From: Maea johnstoni
Taxonomy: Eukaryota > Annelida > Polychaeta > Spionida > Magelonidae
Direction of reading: 5' to 3'
Assembly (NCBI GenBank): GCA_963942565.1
Contig: OZ012701.1
Location: 3,153,538 to 3,217,537 of the forward strand
Length of the DNA stretch: 64,000 nt
Shown here: piece after piece, positions 22,164 to 34,731 of the stretch
Layout of the letters: every line of letters begins with the position of its first letter
Numbering within the stretch: the first letter of the stretch is position 1
Program-made: the position numbers and the translations under genes
The notes under the pieces: model-generated
Seen by the model: only the letters and a program-made list of their open reading frames with translations
Databases searched by the model: none
What the model was told of the DNA's origin: nothing

Positions 22164-22275
22164 ATGCAATATGGGCCTCCTCAGGCATTCCAGAAGGGCT
22201 GCTCCTAGCAAAAGTAAAAGGGATTAACATCTACTCGGGAGATATTTCCAGCGTCAAGGCGGAATTTACAGATCA
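22164..22275 (+). CDS. Candidate internal exon, unrecognised
   Basis: Acceptor ttttttattgtag and donor cag|gtaaaa bound 112 nt. In one frame they encode AIWASSGIPEGLLLAKVKGI and NIYSGDISSVKAEFTDQ. Splice sites and composition look real; the family is unknown, and there is no convincing partner exon. Confidence 0.4.
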
Positions 22276-22396
22276 GGTAAAAGTTCAAAACAATGGAACA
22301 TTTTTTGAAATGTACTGTTATCATTCTCTGTTAATAAGTTCACGCATTGTCAGTAAAATACGTTTATAACTTAATTAAATCCACACTTTCGATCTC

Positions 22397-23000
22397 TAGG
22401 ATGCCTTTCAGGCTATAGCATTTAGGGTATGTTACAACCATTATTCAGCATTTAAGTCAACTCTTGGTTGCTGCTTAGGACGCTGCATTCTGGGGATTTT
22501 CCTATTATTTCTTTCAGGTTATGTCACATCAAGTGTGCTTAGCATCCCCAGAATGCCTTAATATTTAGTCATCTCTAGGATGCCTCTCTTCCTTGGGCAT
22601 CTAGGGGATGTAACACTCATTATTCAGCCTTTGATATTCAGTCGTCCCTAGGTTGCTGCTATTGCTAAGACGTCCTAGGGATGCTTTTTAGACCAGAGCA
22701 ATCTGGGGATGTTCCAATTCTTTCTTTCAGCTTTGGTCACCTCAAGTATGCTTGGCATCCCCAGAATGGGGATGTTTCAATTCTTTCTTTAAGGTTTGGT
22801 CACCTCAAGTGTGCTTGGCATCCCCAGAATGCCTTCATATTTAGTCATCTCTAGGATGCCTTTCATCCTTAGGCATCTAGGGGATGTAACACTCGTTATT
22901 CAGATTTTGATATTCAATCATCTCTAGGTTGCTGCTTTTGCTTAGACGTACTAGAGATGCTTTTTAGACCAGAGCATTCTGGGGATGTTCCAATTCTTGG
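22397..23000. repeat. Degenerate tandem repeat, unit about 175-280 bp
   Basis: Three units start at tctaggatgcct (22397, 22572, 22851). Each contains gatgtaacactcattattca, cctaggttgctgct, ctggggatgttccaattctt and tggcatccccagaatgcc. The middle unit carries an extra internal duplication of the gtcacctcaagt...ccagaatg part. Confidence 0.75.
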
Positions 23001-24919
23001 GATTTTGCATGTGTGGAAATAATGCAACTGTCATGAACAAAGGCCCTACGCATACAGTGTAGGATTTTTTTTTATTAGTTTAAGCACTTTCCTTTACCAA
23101 GAATTCTGGTAATGATACAAACTTACTGCTCTTGGTCAGTTTTGATAAGATATGATTTTTCTCTTGATAAGATATGAATTTAACCATATAATATGTTTTT
23201 TCCCCCTTCGAAAAAACATTTCTATTTGATTCTTGTTTCAAGATACATGTCAAAATATAATCAAGTTTGTATTGAAATATAAGAAAGAATGATAAGTCCA
23301 GGACATAGCTGACAGCTATAAGGGCCTCCTCCTCAAGCACACTCTGAAGAAGTCACTGTCAACAGTGAGGAAAATGACACCTAGGTAGGCAATCATATTA
23401 AGCATCTTAACAAGATACGAAGAACAGAAATTATAATGAAAATATTTTTGATGCTATAGAAAGGAAAATTTGCAAATTTCAATTATAAAATTGTAGGCCA
23501 ATATCTACAATCAACATTGGTTTTCTAATGACTCATCTTTAATATTTTTGGAGAAGCTCATTATTTTACCTATAACATCAGTTATAAAATATTCCTAAAA
23601 ACAAATGTTGGCAAGAAAGAAATTTTTCTTGTAGCCTTGTGACAAATAGTATTTTTTATAAAATTATAAAAAGTTATAAAGCTTTTGAATGACTATGTAT
23701 GCTGGATATTGGATTATAGAACATTTTCTATGAATATGACAAAGTTATGTCTGAGGCAAATTTTAATTTGTTATTATTTTGCATCTGCTTTATTACAGAG
23801 AATTTATTCTGAGTGTTATACAGCACATATCACAGGAAGATGTGAGCGAGTCAGAATTTGGCCTCAGAACTCATAAAACAATAAGGGGAGGGATGTAGCA
23901 CTTTTAGAGAGCAATACTCTCAAACCAAACAGTTTTTTTGGGTTCTACTGTCCGCTGTTGCCACCTATTGGCACAACGGCCAACTATTTCGATCCCGCGA
24001 GATCCGCCGTGATATGGCAGATTGCCGACCAATACAACAGAAACCAGACGTGCTCTACGAAGCTAAAGTAAGTGAAAATACTTAAACTAGCATCATGTCT
24101 GATTAATAATGGCTATCTCCCATGAAGCACCAGCAGCCTTTCGGTCCTATCACAGCCTATTTAACATGCTGCTGAAAGTGCTTCACTCCTAAACGCAAAG
24201 GTGAGTAGCTTCTTCAAACAGATGTGAATTCATAAATGTAACCCCTGTGGTCTGTATATATGTATCAAACTATTATGAGAGAAAGAAGTTGTGTAGTACT
24301 GTTATAACTACTGCAAACTACTAACCCTGGCAGAGGGTACATGCTTTGTTGACAGCCATGCATATGTTCTATTCTTATTCGCGCCAGCTATTGTGGCTTT
24401 TCATATGTCATGCAATTGTCCGCACAGAAGACAGCCACGACATGAAGCAAGCAGTTTAGGTGTCCTCCACCTATCTTTCACGCTCACAAAGGTAGACCCT
24501 AAATTTTGTTTTAACCGCTTGGTTATTTTCCTACAAATAGTTCAATTGGCATTGCCTGAAACTGAATTCACTGTCAGTAAATTCGCACATAGAGAAACGG
24601 CAGAAAACAGGTACCTAACATAGAGGGCGCCATCTTTGCTATCTCAATTTCTCAAACACTCAAGTCAAATTATACCAGTTTGACTTGACTATGATATCGG
24701 TTAATAAGGGCAAGTTATTGTGTGCTCCCTCGGCGTTTAACCATTTCCTGGCTGCTAATAGCTATTTGAATAGACACATGCCAGGAGAACAAGCCCCAAA
24801 GAACAATGGGAATTAAGGTTACGAGTACCATTGCAAGCTAGTTAAAAGCCCCATTCCAAAACACACCTCACAGCAGCATAATCATATAAAAAGGTGTATC
24901 GCTAGATTCCAGTGTTATC
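23001..24919. other. Mostly non-coding; possible terminal exon at 23799-23897
   Basis: After acceptor-like tttattacag a frame reads EFILSVIQHISQEDVSESEF then GLRTHKTIRGGM and stops. It is exon-like but unsupported by any partner. Donor-like sites at about 24066 (gctaaa|gtaagt) and 24200 (gcaaag|gtgagt) follow a GC-richer stretch and could mark a 5' exon. No family recognised. Confidence 0.25.
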
Positions 24920-25756
24920 TATGGCAAGCATTCCCTGCAAATAATCACTATTTACGGATATCCGAAATTCATTTACGGATATCCGAAATTCATTTACGGA
25001 TATCCGAAATTCATTTTTGGATATCCGTAAATAATTTCGGATATCCGAAATTCATTTTCCAATATCCAAAAATCAGAGGAATTTCGGATATCCGTAAATG
25101 AATTTTGGATATCCGTAAATGAATTTCGGATATCCGTAAATGAATTATGGATATCCGTAAATGAATTTCGGATATCCGTAAATGAATTTTGGATATCCGT
25201 AAATGAATTTCGGATATCCGAAATTCAGCTTATTTTCCAATATCCATAAATGAATTTCGGATATCCGTAAATGAATTTTGGATATCCGAAATTCATTTAC
25301 GGATATCCAAAATTCATTTACGGATATCCGAAATTCATTTACGGATATCCGAAATTCATTTACGGATATCCAAAATTCATAAGATTTTTGGATATTGGAA
25401 AATTGTCTCAAAAGGTGGAGCTGATGCAATGTTAGAATGATTTTTGGATATTGGAAATTCAGCGCATTTACGGATATCCGTAAATGAATTATGGATATCC
25501 GTAAATGAATTTTGGATATCCGTAAAAGAATTTCGGATATCCGTAAATGAATTTTGGATATCCGTAATTCAGCTGAATTTTGGATATACGAAAATGAATT
25601 TCGGATATCCGTAAATGAATTTTGGATATCCGTAAATGAATTTCGGATATCCATAAATGAATTTCGGATATCCGTAAATGAATTACGGATATCCGAAATT
25701 CAGCTGAATTTCGGATATCCGTAAATAGTGATTATTTGCAGGGAATGCTTGCCATA
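24920..25756. mobile_element. Palindromic-array element, GGATATCC type, 837 bp, TSD GTTATC
   Basis: Perfect inverted ends: TATGGCAAGCATTCCCTGCA then AATAATCACTA, followed by the first palindrome half, identical on both sides over about 50 bp. Flanks gttatc at 24914-24919 and 25757-25762. The body is an array of TTACGGATATCCGTAA or TTTCGGATATCCGAAA palindromes with ATGAA/TTCAT linkers, pitch 21 bp. The 169-codon open frame across it is a repeat artefact. Being intact with a clean target duplication, this is the reference copy for the family's structure. Confidence 0.9.
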
Positions 25757-26529
25757 GTTATCAGGGAGAGAATATCGTAACCAGCCGTCTGTAGTCAACC
25801 CATATTCTAATTCATTTCAATATTTACAACTTTTCACTCAAATGACATAATCTCATTACTTACGCAGGGAATGGTCACTACAGGTTCACAGCAATGGTAC
25901 TCATCACTTTAAGATCTGCTTGTCAATAGCACCACAAATATTGTGTATCTCTCCTATGGCAGGCATATTTTAGTTAACATCTAACATCTAATATCTATCT
26001 ATAGATATAGATATAGATATATATTTCGCCACTAAGGTTCGACTTAATTTGGTCTTCGTTGACGACATATGGCGATGTGGATAAGGAGTACTAAAATGTT
26101 CACGTTTTTTTCGGCCTGTATTCTAATCTGAAGCGAAGAAAAGCTGTCCGGTAGATTTGCCTCTGCTGAGGATTCCACTAATTGTCATATGGCGAGAAAT
26201 TACTCCATAGAAAATCCAATGTGCATTTCCATATATATTAACAGATGAAAATTTATCATTTACAATGAACAATATATTTTTGAATCAAACTTATCTTAGA
26301 GTGAGTCTTTTATATAAGGAGTCACTTCATTTACACACAATTTTCTAATACCCATAATAACCATCTAAATCGAGCCAGCCAAGTTTACGTTGAGTAGGTA
26401 AACATGGCTATTATGTTTAATAACACTCTAGTTAACATGCTATTTAACATTTGTGACCTCCTGTGTTACATCCTATTAAGACAACAATACTTGTTTTGAA
26501 TCTTCCACCTTGTGATTAATTATTTTATA
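25757..26529. other. No gene; (GATATA)n microsatellite at 25982-26022
   Basis: AT-rich non-coding sequence with a short atctatagatatagatata microsatellite. Confidence 0.5.
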
Positions 26530-29395
26530 ATTGTAATGTACTTGCGATAAACTCCTTTGCGCCAGTTATAGATTATAATAGGAATCCATCATCCTGAGTC
26601 TTTCGCCTGCTAAGGCCATAATGGAATTGGGTGGCTAAGTGCATGTTGAGGTTTGCGAGTTGAAATTGAGCAACCCAATCAGGGTGGGCACAGCTTTGAG
26701 TTCTCCAACTGACTTGACGGCGCGGGCGCCGTGTCTCCGCTCAGATGTGCATGTCCTACCAAAATATTACACCCCAATTCCATAAGTTCACCTTTTAGAT
26801 TGAAACTTTCTGGATCGGGTGATTATCAAACAATGGAATTGATGAACTGTTTCGATAGTCATTTCTCCTTTCGCAACAGGAACATGTAAATGTATCTATA
26901 GAAAAATTCAAATGATAGTGTTCATCTTTACACCTTTTCTTTTTTACTACAATGCACAACGAATTTGTCAAAAATCAATCAGACGATTGCTAAACATAGA
27001 GTTTGCACATTTCTGATTTAGTTATTGTTGGCGGTAATTAGAGTATTGTCCATGTGTTTGTATCCTGTTTTTCCGCCATCACCCCCTCGTTATCACCCCT
27101 GAGTGGGAGGATACAGGGTTGGCCCGAATTGCATTTATCCTGGTTGACTGAATAGATGGCTTCAGGTTTAGGGATGTGGTGGTGCGTGGGGATTGATTGA
27201 ATTTGCAGACAGAACGTATGTCACTTGACTGAAAGTGGAATTTACGGATGTGAGACTTATCTAGAACTGGATGTGAACTGAACTGCTTTTCAATACTAAA
27301 AAAAAATATTATGAAAATTGTGGTATGTTTAAACCTATAAAATCGACACTGAAGTGTCTTAAATTGCACAAAAGTCTCTCTCCCTCTCGGCACACCTTCA
27401 CGGTGACAGACCCACTGCTTGTAAGCCTCAGGTGCTGTCGCGAGGAACCTTTTCAAAGAGTTCCATAAAGCTATTTTTATACTAAAATGTATATTTCTGG
27501 ACTCAATAAAATCAACACAATCAAATAAAATATGTTTGACAGTCAATTGACAGTCACACGCTATACATTGTGGAGGATCTTCCCCTTTCAAAAGGAAGCA
27601 GTGAGTCAAATGAGTGTGACCAATTCGAATTCTTGATAAAACACTCTCCTCACGTCTAATGATTCAAGAACCTCCAGGCCAAAGACCCAGCTGAGGATGA
27701 ATCTCATGTAGTTTGTTTTTTGCTGCCTCATCCCACTGAGACTGCCATTTGCGTTTTAAAAGGATATTGATGTGTTTTTTAAAATCACCATCAGGAATTG
27801 GAACATCTGTGACTCTTCTCGAAAGACCAGCCTTGGCAGCAGTGTCTGCCTCTTGATCACCTATGATGCCAACATGACTGGGAATGCAGTAAAATAATAT
27901 TATTTTATCTTGGTACTGTACTAGCCAATTGAGGCATTCCAGTATCAGTTAAGGACAAGAGAATTGTAATGTACTTGCGATAAACTCCTTTGCGCCAGTT
28001 ATATATTATAATAGGAATCCATCATCCTGAGTCTTTCGCCTGCTAAGGTCATAATGCAATTGGGTGCCTAAGTGCATGTGGAGGTTTGCGAGTTGAAATT
28101 GAGCTACCCAATCAGGGTGGGCACAGTTTTGAGTTGTCCAACTGACTTGCCGGCGCGGGCACCGTGTCCCCACTCAGATTTGCGTGTCCTACCAAAATAT
28201 TACACCCCAATTCCATAAGTTCACCTTTTAGATTGAAACTTTCTGGATCGGGTGATTATCAAACAATGGAATTGATGAACTGTTTCGATAGTCATTTCTC
28301 CTTTCGCAACAGGAACATGTAAATGTATATATAGAAAAATTCAAATGATAGTGTTCATCTTTACACCTTTACTTTTTTACTACATTGCACAACGAATTTG
28401 TCAAAAATCAATCAGACGATTGCTAAACATAGAGTTTGTACATTTCTGATTTAGTTATTGTTGGTGGTAATTAGAGTATTGTCCATGTGTTTGTATCCTG
28501 TTTTTCCGCCATCACCCCCTCGTTATCACCCCTGAGTGGGAGGATACAGGGTTGGCCCGAATTGCATTTATCCTGGTTGACTGAATAGATGGCTTTAGGT
28601 TTAGGGATGTGGTGGTGCATGGAGATTGATTGCATTTGCAGACAGAACGTATGTCACTTGACTGAAAGTAGAATTTATGGATGTGAGACTTATCTAGAAC
28701 TGGATGTGAACTGAACTGCTTTTCAATACTAAAAAAAATATTATGAAAATTGTGGTATGTTTAAACCTGTAAAATCGACACTGAAGTGTCTTAAATTGCA
28801 CAAAAGTCTCTCTCCCTCTTGGCACACCTTCACCGTGACAGACCCGCCGCTTGTAAGCCTCAGGTGCTGTCGCGAGGAACCTTTTCAAAGAGTTCCATAA
28901 AGCTAATTATATACTAAAATGTCTATTTCTGGACTCAATAAAATCAACACAATCAAATAAAATATGTTTGACAGTCAATTGACAGTCACACGCTATACAT
29001 TGTGGAGGATCTTCCCCTTTCAAAAGGAAGCAGTGAGTCAAATGAGTGTGACCAATTCGAATTCTTGATAAAACACTCACCTCACGCCTAATGATTCGAA
29101 ATCTCCAGGCAAAAGACCCAGCTGAGGATGAATCTCAATTAGTTTGTTTTTTGCTGCCTCATCCCACTGAGACTGCCATTTGCGTTTTAAAAAGATATTG
29201 ATGTGTTTTTTAAAATCACCATAAGGAATTGGAACATCTGTGACTCATCTCGAAAGACCAGCCTTGGCAGCATTGTCTGCCTCTTGATCGCCTATGATGC
29301 CAACATGACTGGGAATGCAGTAAAATAATATTATTTTATCTTGGTACTGTACTAGCCAATTGAGGCGTTCCAGTATCAGTAAAGGACAAGAGGAT
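26530..29395. repeat. Two-copy tandem duplication, unit about 1,433 bp
   Basis: 26530-27962 is repeated head to tail as 27963-29395 with only scattered differences. Each unit holds about 870 bp of otherwise unique sequence and the 3' part of a LINE fragment. Because the LINE piece is inside both units and continues past the second (29395-29723), the duplication arose after that LINE inserted. Confidence 0.85.
27435..27962 (-). mobile_element. I-group LINE fragment in duplication unit 1
   Basis: Minus-strand ORF2 C-terminal region (MTHCFLLKGEDPPQCIACDC, then the RNase H tail), lacking the 3' UTR. The 3' side is fused to unrelated sequence at the aggaacctttt point. The minus open frame 27079-27609 runs across that junction and is chimeric. 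Confidence 0.85.
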
Positions 29396-29723
29396 GTGTC
29401 CAGTCTTCGCCCGAAATGGCCTAAAGAGCAGACTTTGAATCTGAGAAAATAATAAAATTCCTTTCATCATCTGCCGTCTCCACCCTATCAAGAGCAAGGT
29501 ACAGAGCGTGCATCTCTGCAGAGAATATCAAAGACTTGTCTGGAAGACGTTCAATGGAAGAATAATTATCAATGACCGCTGCTGCTGCAGCCTTGTCATC
29601 TGAAACAGAGCCATCAGTGTAGATAAAACCAGTCTCGAAAGACATCCTTCACCTCATTATGTAGGCTCAAGTACTTTGAAGGATCTGATTGATCCTTCTT
29701 GGCATACGAAAGAGTGAGGTTTG
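28868..29723 (-). mobile_element. I-group LINE fragment in duplication unit 2, interrupted by a palindromic element
   Basis: Same fragment as 27435-27962 but extending farther through RNase H (FIYTDGSVSDDKAAAAAVID, FSDSKSAL). It stops in the gaaagagtgaggt codons exactly where the palindromic array begins (TATGGAAAGCC at 29724). The fragment is older than the array next to it. Confidence 0.85.
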
Positions 29724-30755
29724 TATGGAAAGCCATTCTTGCAGAAAAGCACTATTTGTCATTAATGATAAATGAATTGTCATTAATGACAATTCATTTA
29801 TCATTAATGATAAATGAATTGTCATTAATGTATGGAATGTTTTCTCTGCATTTAATCAGTATTTTTCTTTAATGGTAAATGATTTTTCTTTAATGATAAA
29901 TGATTTTTCTTTAATGATAAATGATTTTTCATTAAAGAAAAATGATTTATCATTAAAGAAAAATGATTTTTCTTTAATGATAAATCATTTTTCTTTAATG
30001 ATAAATCATTTTTCTTTAATGATAAATCATTTTTCTTTAATGATAAATCATTTTTCTTTAATGATAAATCGATGTATTTTTCTTTAATGATAAATCATTT
30101 ATCATTAATGATAAATCATTTATCATTAAAGAGAATTCGTGTTGATTTTTCTTTAAAGAAAAATCCTCTGATTTTTCTTTAATGAAAAATCATTTATCAT
30201 TAAAGAAAAATCATTTATCATTAAAGAAAAATCATTTATCATTAAAGAAAAATCATTTTTCTTTAAAGAGAATTCGCCGCAAATTTCCATTAATGATAAA
30301 TGATTTTTCTTTAAAGAAAAATGATCATCATTAATGGGATTTGACACATACGGGCATTCGTTTAACCCACAGAATGATTTTTCTTTAATGATAAATGATT
30401 TATCATTAATGATAAATGATTTATCATTAATGATAAATGATTTATCATTAAAGAAAAATGATTTATCATTAATGATAAATGATTTATCATTAATGATAAA
30501 TGATTTATCATTAATGATAAATGATTTATCATTAAAGAAAAATGATTTTTCTTTAATGATAAATGATTTATCATTAATGATAAATGATTTATCATTAATG
30601 ATAAATGATTTATCATTAATGATAAATGATTTTTCTTTAATGATAAATGATTTTTCTTTAATGATAAATGATTTTTCTTTAATGATAAATGAATTATCAT
30701 TAATGATAAATGATTTATCATTAATGATAAATGATTTATCATTAATGATAAATCA
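29724..30755. repeat. Palindromic array, left part (outer element plus nested element A)
   Basis: The outer terminus TATGGAAAGCCATTCTTGCA, GAAAAGCACTA starts at 29724 and leads into TTATCATTAATGATAA-type palindromes. At 29831 a second terminus (TATGGAATGTTTTCTCTGCA) opens element A. Half-sites TTATCATTAA and TTTTCTTTAA alternate freely and linkers are ATGAT or ATCAT. Pitch is 21 bp. Open frames of about 147-149 codons (repeating SLMINDF/SLKKN) on both strands are artefacts. Confidence 0.85.
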
Positions 30756-31335
30756 TTTATCATTAAAGAATGAATGAATGAATGATTTCTTAAAGGCACA
30801 TCGGCGCACAAAGGCCATTTAGTGCCATAAAAATTGTGTAAAACAATGGTCCTTTGTTATTGTTGAAAACAATAACAAAGCAATGGATGAATAAAAATGA
30901 TCACAAAATAATGAACAACTTCAAAATATAATTTCCATATAACAGGTTGTTTCAAAAGAAACTATAAATCCTCAAAATGTTTTACAAGCGGTAAAACAGA
31001 CCAATCTCATGTAAATAAGATAAAATGCTGTCTGGAGGAACCTTTTCAAAGAGTTCCCTAAAGCTATTTACACTAAAATGTCTATTTCTGGATTCAATAA
31101 AATCGACACACTCAAATAAAATATGCTTGACAGTCAATTGACAATCACACGCTGTACATTGTGGAGGATCTTCCCCTTTCAAAAGGAAGCAGTGAGTCAA
31201 ATGAGTGTGACCAATTCGGATTCTTGCTAAAACACTCTCCTCACGTCTAATGATTCGAGAACCTCCAGGCCAAAGACCCAACTGTGGATGAATTTCATGT
31301 AGTTTGTTGTTTACAGCCTCATCCCACTGAGACTG

Positions 31336-34300
31336 CTATTTGCATTTTAAAAGGACATTGATGTGCTTTTTAAAATCACCATAAGGAATTGGAACATTTG
31401 CGACTCTTCTCGAAAGACCAGCCTTGGCAGCAGCATCTGCCTTTTCATTACCCCTAATGCCAACATGACTGGGGATCCAGTAAAATAATATTCTTTTCTC
31501 TTGGTAGTGTACTAACCAATTGAGGCGTTCAAGTATGTAGAGGACAAGAGGATGTGTCCAGTCTTGGCCCGAAATGGCTTGAAGAGCAGACTTTGAATCA
31601 GAGAAAATAATAAAATTCCTTTCATCATCATCTGCCATCTCCACCCTATCAAGAGCTAGATAGAGAGCATGCAACTCGGCAGAAAATATAGAGGACTTAT
31701 CTGGAAGACGTTCAATGGAAGAATAATTATCAATGACTGCTGCTGCTGCAGCCTTGTCATCTGCAACAGAGCCATCAGTGTAGATGAAGTCATAGTCTCG
31801 GAAGACATCCTTCACCTCATTGTGCAAACTTATGTACTGAGAAGGATCCGTTTGATCCTTCTTGGCATACGAAAGAGTGAGGTTGACCATAGCAGTTGGA
31901 TATGTCCATGGAGGAGTTTCAGGAAATTCAAATTTTGCGATGATGTCAGGATTAAAATCTAACTCTTCCAATGATTCCTTAATACGAATACCAAAAGTTG
32001 GAATGACTCTTGGTTTTCTAGCAAAAAGGTCCACATATCGAGGATTAAAAATAGTTTCGTAAACAGGGTTATTTGGGTTGGCAGCTATTTTAGTTGCAAA
32101 TTGGAGAGCAAGCTTTTCTCTTCTAAGGCGAAGAGGGAGCTCATTCGCCTCAGCACAAAGACTATCTGCAGGAGAGGTTCTAAAGGCTCCAAGACAAAGC
32201 CTCAAACCTTGATTTTGAATAGGATCCAGCAAAGAGATATAAGATTTACATGCTGCTCCGTAGATAAAACATCCATAGTCTAGCTTTGAACGAACAAGGG
32301 CCCTATATAGTCGTACAAGAACTATACGATCCCCACCCCAGTCGGTACTGGAAACAACACGCAACAAATTCAAAGCCTTGATACACTTTTTCTTCAGGCC
32401 TTTGATATGAGGGACAAAAGTCAATTTTGAATCGAGTAAAATGCCAAGGAACTTTGTTTCCTTCTTTACAGGAATGGGGTTATCATAAAGGACCAAGTAG
32501 GGATCTGGATGAAGACCCCTCCTTCGACAAAAATGGACACAAACAGTCTTTGATTGGGAGAATTTAAAACCATTATTGTCAGCCCAATCTTCTATTCTAT
32601 TTAGATGAAGTTGGAGCTGCCTTTCTATAGCGTGCATATGTTTTGATCGATATGAGACACCAAAGTCATCCACAAATAAAGTCTTGTCAACACCATTTCT
32701 TATACAGCTGGTGATGCTGTTGATTTTGACTATAAAAAGGGTGACAGATAAAATGCTCCCCTGAGGAACTCCCATTTCTTGATCATAAAAGTCAGAGAGG
32801 GATGTCCCCACTCTGACTCGAAATTTCCTCTGATAAAAAGTTTTGTATAAAAAGGGGTAAACGTCCCCTGAGGTCCATATCATGTAAATTTTTCATAATG
32901 CCATATTTCCAAGTGGTGTCATATGCCTTTTCAAGGTCAAAAAAGACAGACACCACATGTTCCCCATTTAAAAATCCCTCTCTTACAAATGTCTCAAATC
33001 GCACAAGATGATCCATTGTGCTTCGCGTTTTCCGGAAGCCACTTTGGGCTTCCGTGATAAGTGAAGAAGATTCAAGATACCAAACAAGACGATCGTTTAT
33101 CATTCGTTCCATGGTCTTACAGACACAACTGGTCAAAGCTATTGGGCGGTAATTATTAGGATCTTTGGAGTCTTTTCCTGGTTTGGCAATGGGTATGATA
33201 GTGGCTTCTCTCCAGGAAGGTGGAAACTCTCCAGTTTCCCAAATATTATTAAAAACTTTTAAAAGGCACTGGAGAGAAGCTAGAGGAAGATGCTTCAAAA
33301 TCTGATAATGTATTTGGTCAGGGCCAGGAGCTGTGTCATGGGCTTTACCAAGCGCAGTCCTGAGCTCATCCATTGAAAAGGGTTGATTATATGGTTCGGT
33401 ATTGTCAGATTGGAATATAAGGGGATGTCTCTCTTGTCTATTTTTGATGCGTTGGAACTTAGAAGAATAATGTGCAGAGGAGGAATTGAAGGATATTGCC
33501 TCCCCAATGGTATTGGCAATATCCCTTGGTTGCGTTATTTTCTGGCCATTCTTCTCAATATGTTTTACTGACGGACTGCCCCCTTACCCTTGATTTTACG
33601 GACCATGTCCCAGCATTTCTTCATAGACGTTCTGGCATTTAATTTGGATACATATTCGTGCCAACTTTTCTTTTTGTTGGCACGAATGACCTGTCTTGCT
33701 TTAGCACTCTTTATACGATATAGTTGTAAATTTGCATTTGTTAGAGATCTCTTAAAAACTCTAAGAGATCTCTTTCGTTCTAAAATAGCTTCCTTACACT
33801 CATCAGAAAACCATGGCTTCTGTGGCTTCGTCGGGTTGGGATTTGATTTTGGGATTGTTTCATTGGCAATTTCACAAAGCTGGTCAATAAATGTTTCCAG
33901 CTGGAGACCTCCATCGAGATCATCTTGAGGAAAGGCCTCCAAACACAGGTCTTTGAAAAGATTCCAATCAGCTTTGTGAAACTGCCACTTTGGTGGTCTG
34001 TCGTCTGGAGGATGATAATGACTCTTTAAGATGATAGGAAAATGGTCACTACCATGAAGATCTTCCTCCACCCTCCATGTAAAATCCATGACAAGTGAAG
34101 GAGAGCACATAGTGAGATCTATTGATGTAAAAGAACCAGTTGCTGGATGCAGATAAGTCGGGGTGTCATCATTAAAGAGGCAGATATTACTTCTAGTCAT
34201 GAATGTCTCCATGACCTTACCCTTTGCGTCCGATTTATTCCCTCCCCACAAATAATTGTGAGAATTAAAATCCCCAACAATCATAAATGGCTTAGGTAAT

Positions 34301-34731
34301 TGGCTTTCTAAGTGTGTAAGGTCACGGAGATGAAGTGCAGTGCTAGGAGGAATATAAAGATTGCAGAAGGTAATTGTAGTGTGGAGAGTCACCTTTACAA
34401 CAATCGCTTGCAAAGGTGAGGTCACATCTACAACACTCTGAGGTAGATTGCTTTTGATAAATATTGAGACACCACCATGTGCTCTATCCATATCATCTAT
34501 TCTTCCAGATTTATGGTGAGCAACATAACCTTTTAAAGTCATTTGATCATCTTTGAGGTTTGTCTCTTGGAGACAAATGACAGGAGCATTATATTTTTGA
34601 GCTAATAGTTCAAGTTCCTGCCGGTTTGCTGCAAGTCCTCGACAGTTCCACTGAATAATAAAGCCACTAGCCATGGTGAGAAAAAGGAGAAAGGAAAGAG
34701 ATATGTTGGATAAAATCAATAAAAGTGTCAT
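31336..34731 (-). pseudogene. LINE copy 1 ORF2: endonuclease-RT-RNase H
   Basis: The start at 34731 overlaps the ORF1 stop (ATGA). Endonuclease: IIQWNCRGLAANRQELELL, VICLQETNL, MIVGDFNSHNYLWG and GSDHFPI. Reverse transcriptase: IIPIAKPGKDSKDPNNYRPI, FFDLEKAYDTTW, MGVPQGSILS and an unusual LFVDDFG in place of the common FADD. RNase H: FIYTDGSVADDKAAAAA, IFSDSKSALQAI and WIPSHVGIRGNEKADAAA. By comparison with copy 2 there is a 1-nt loss near 33583, a 2-nt loss near 32835 and a Trp-to-stop change at 31336; the C-terminal part continues to 30982. Family length is about 1,250 aa. Confidence 0.9.

Noticed and set aside
25145-25654. 169-codon minus frame rich in ISEIHLR repeats
   Set aside because: Same cause: it lies wholly within the GGATATCC palindrome array.
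27079-27609. 176-codon minus frame as a novel protein
   Set aside because: Its N-terminal part is the LINE ORF2 C-terminus and the rest is accidental read-through into unrelated flanking DNA.
31669-32283. Plus-strand frames opposite the LINE ORF2 (also 47624-48167, 49339-49936, 51165-51707)
   Set aside because: Antisense shadows of well-supported LINE ORFs; they appear at the same places in both copies because the sequence is shared.
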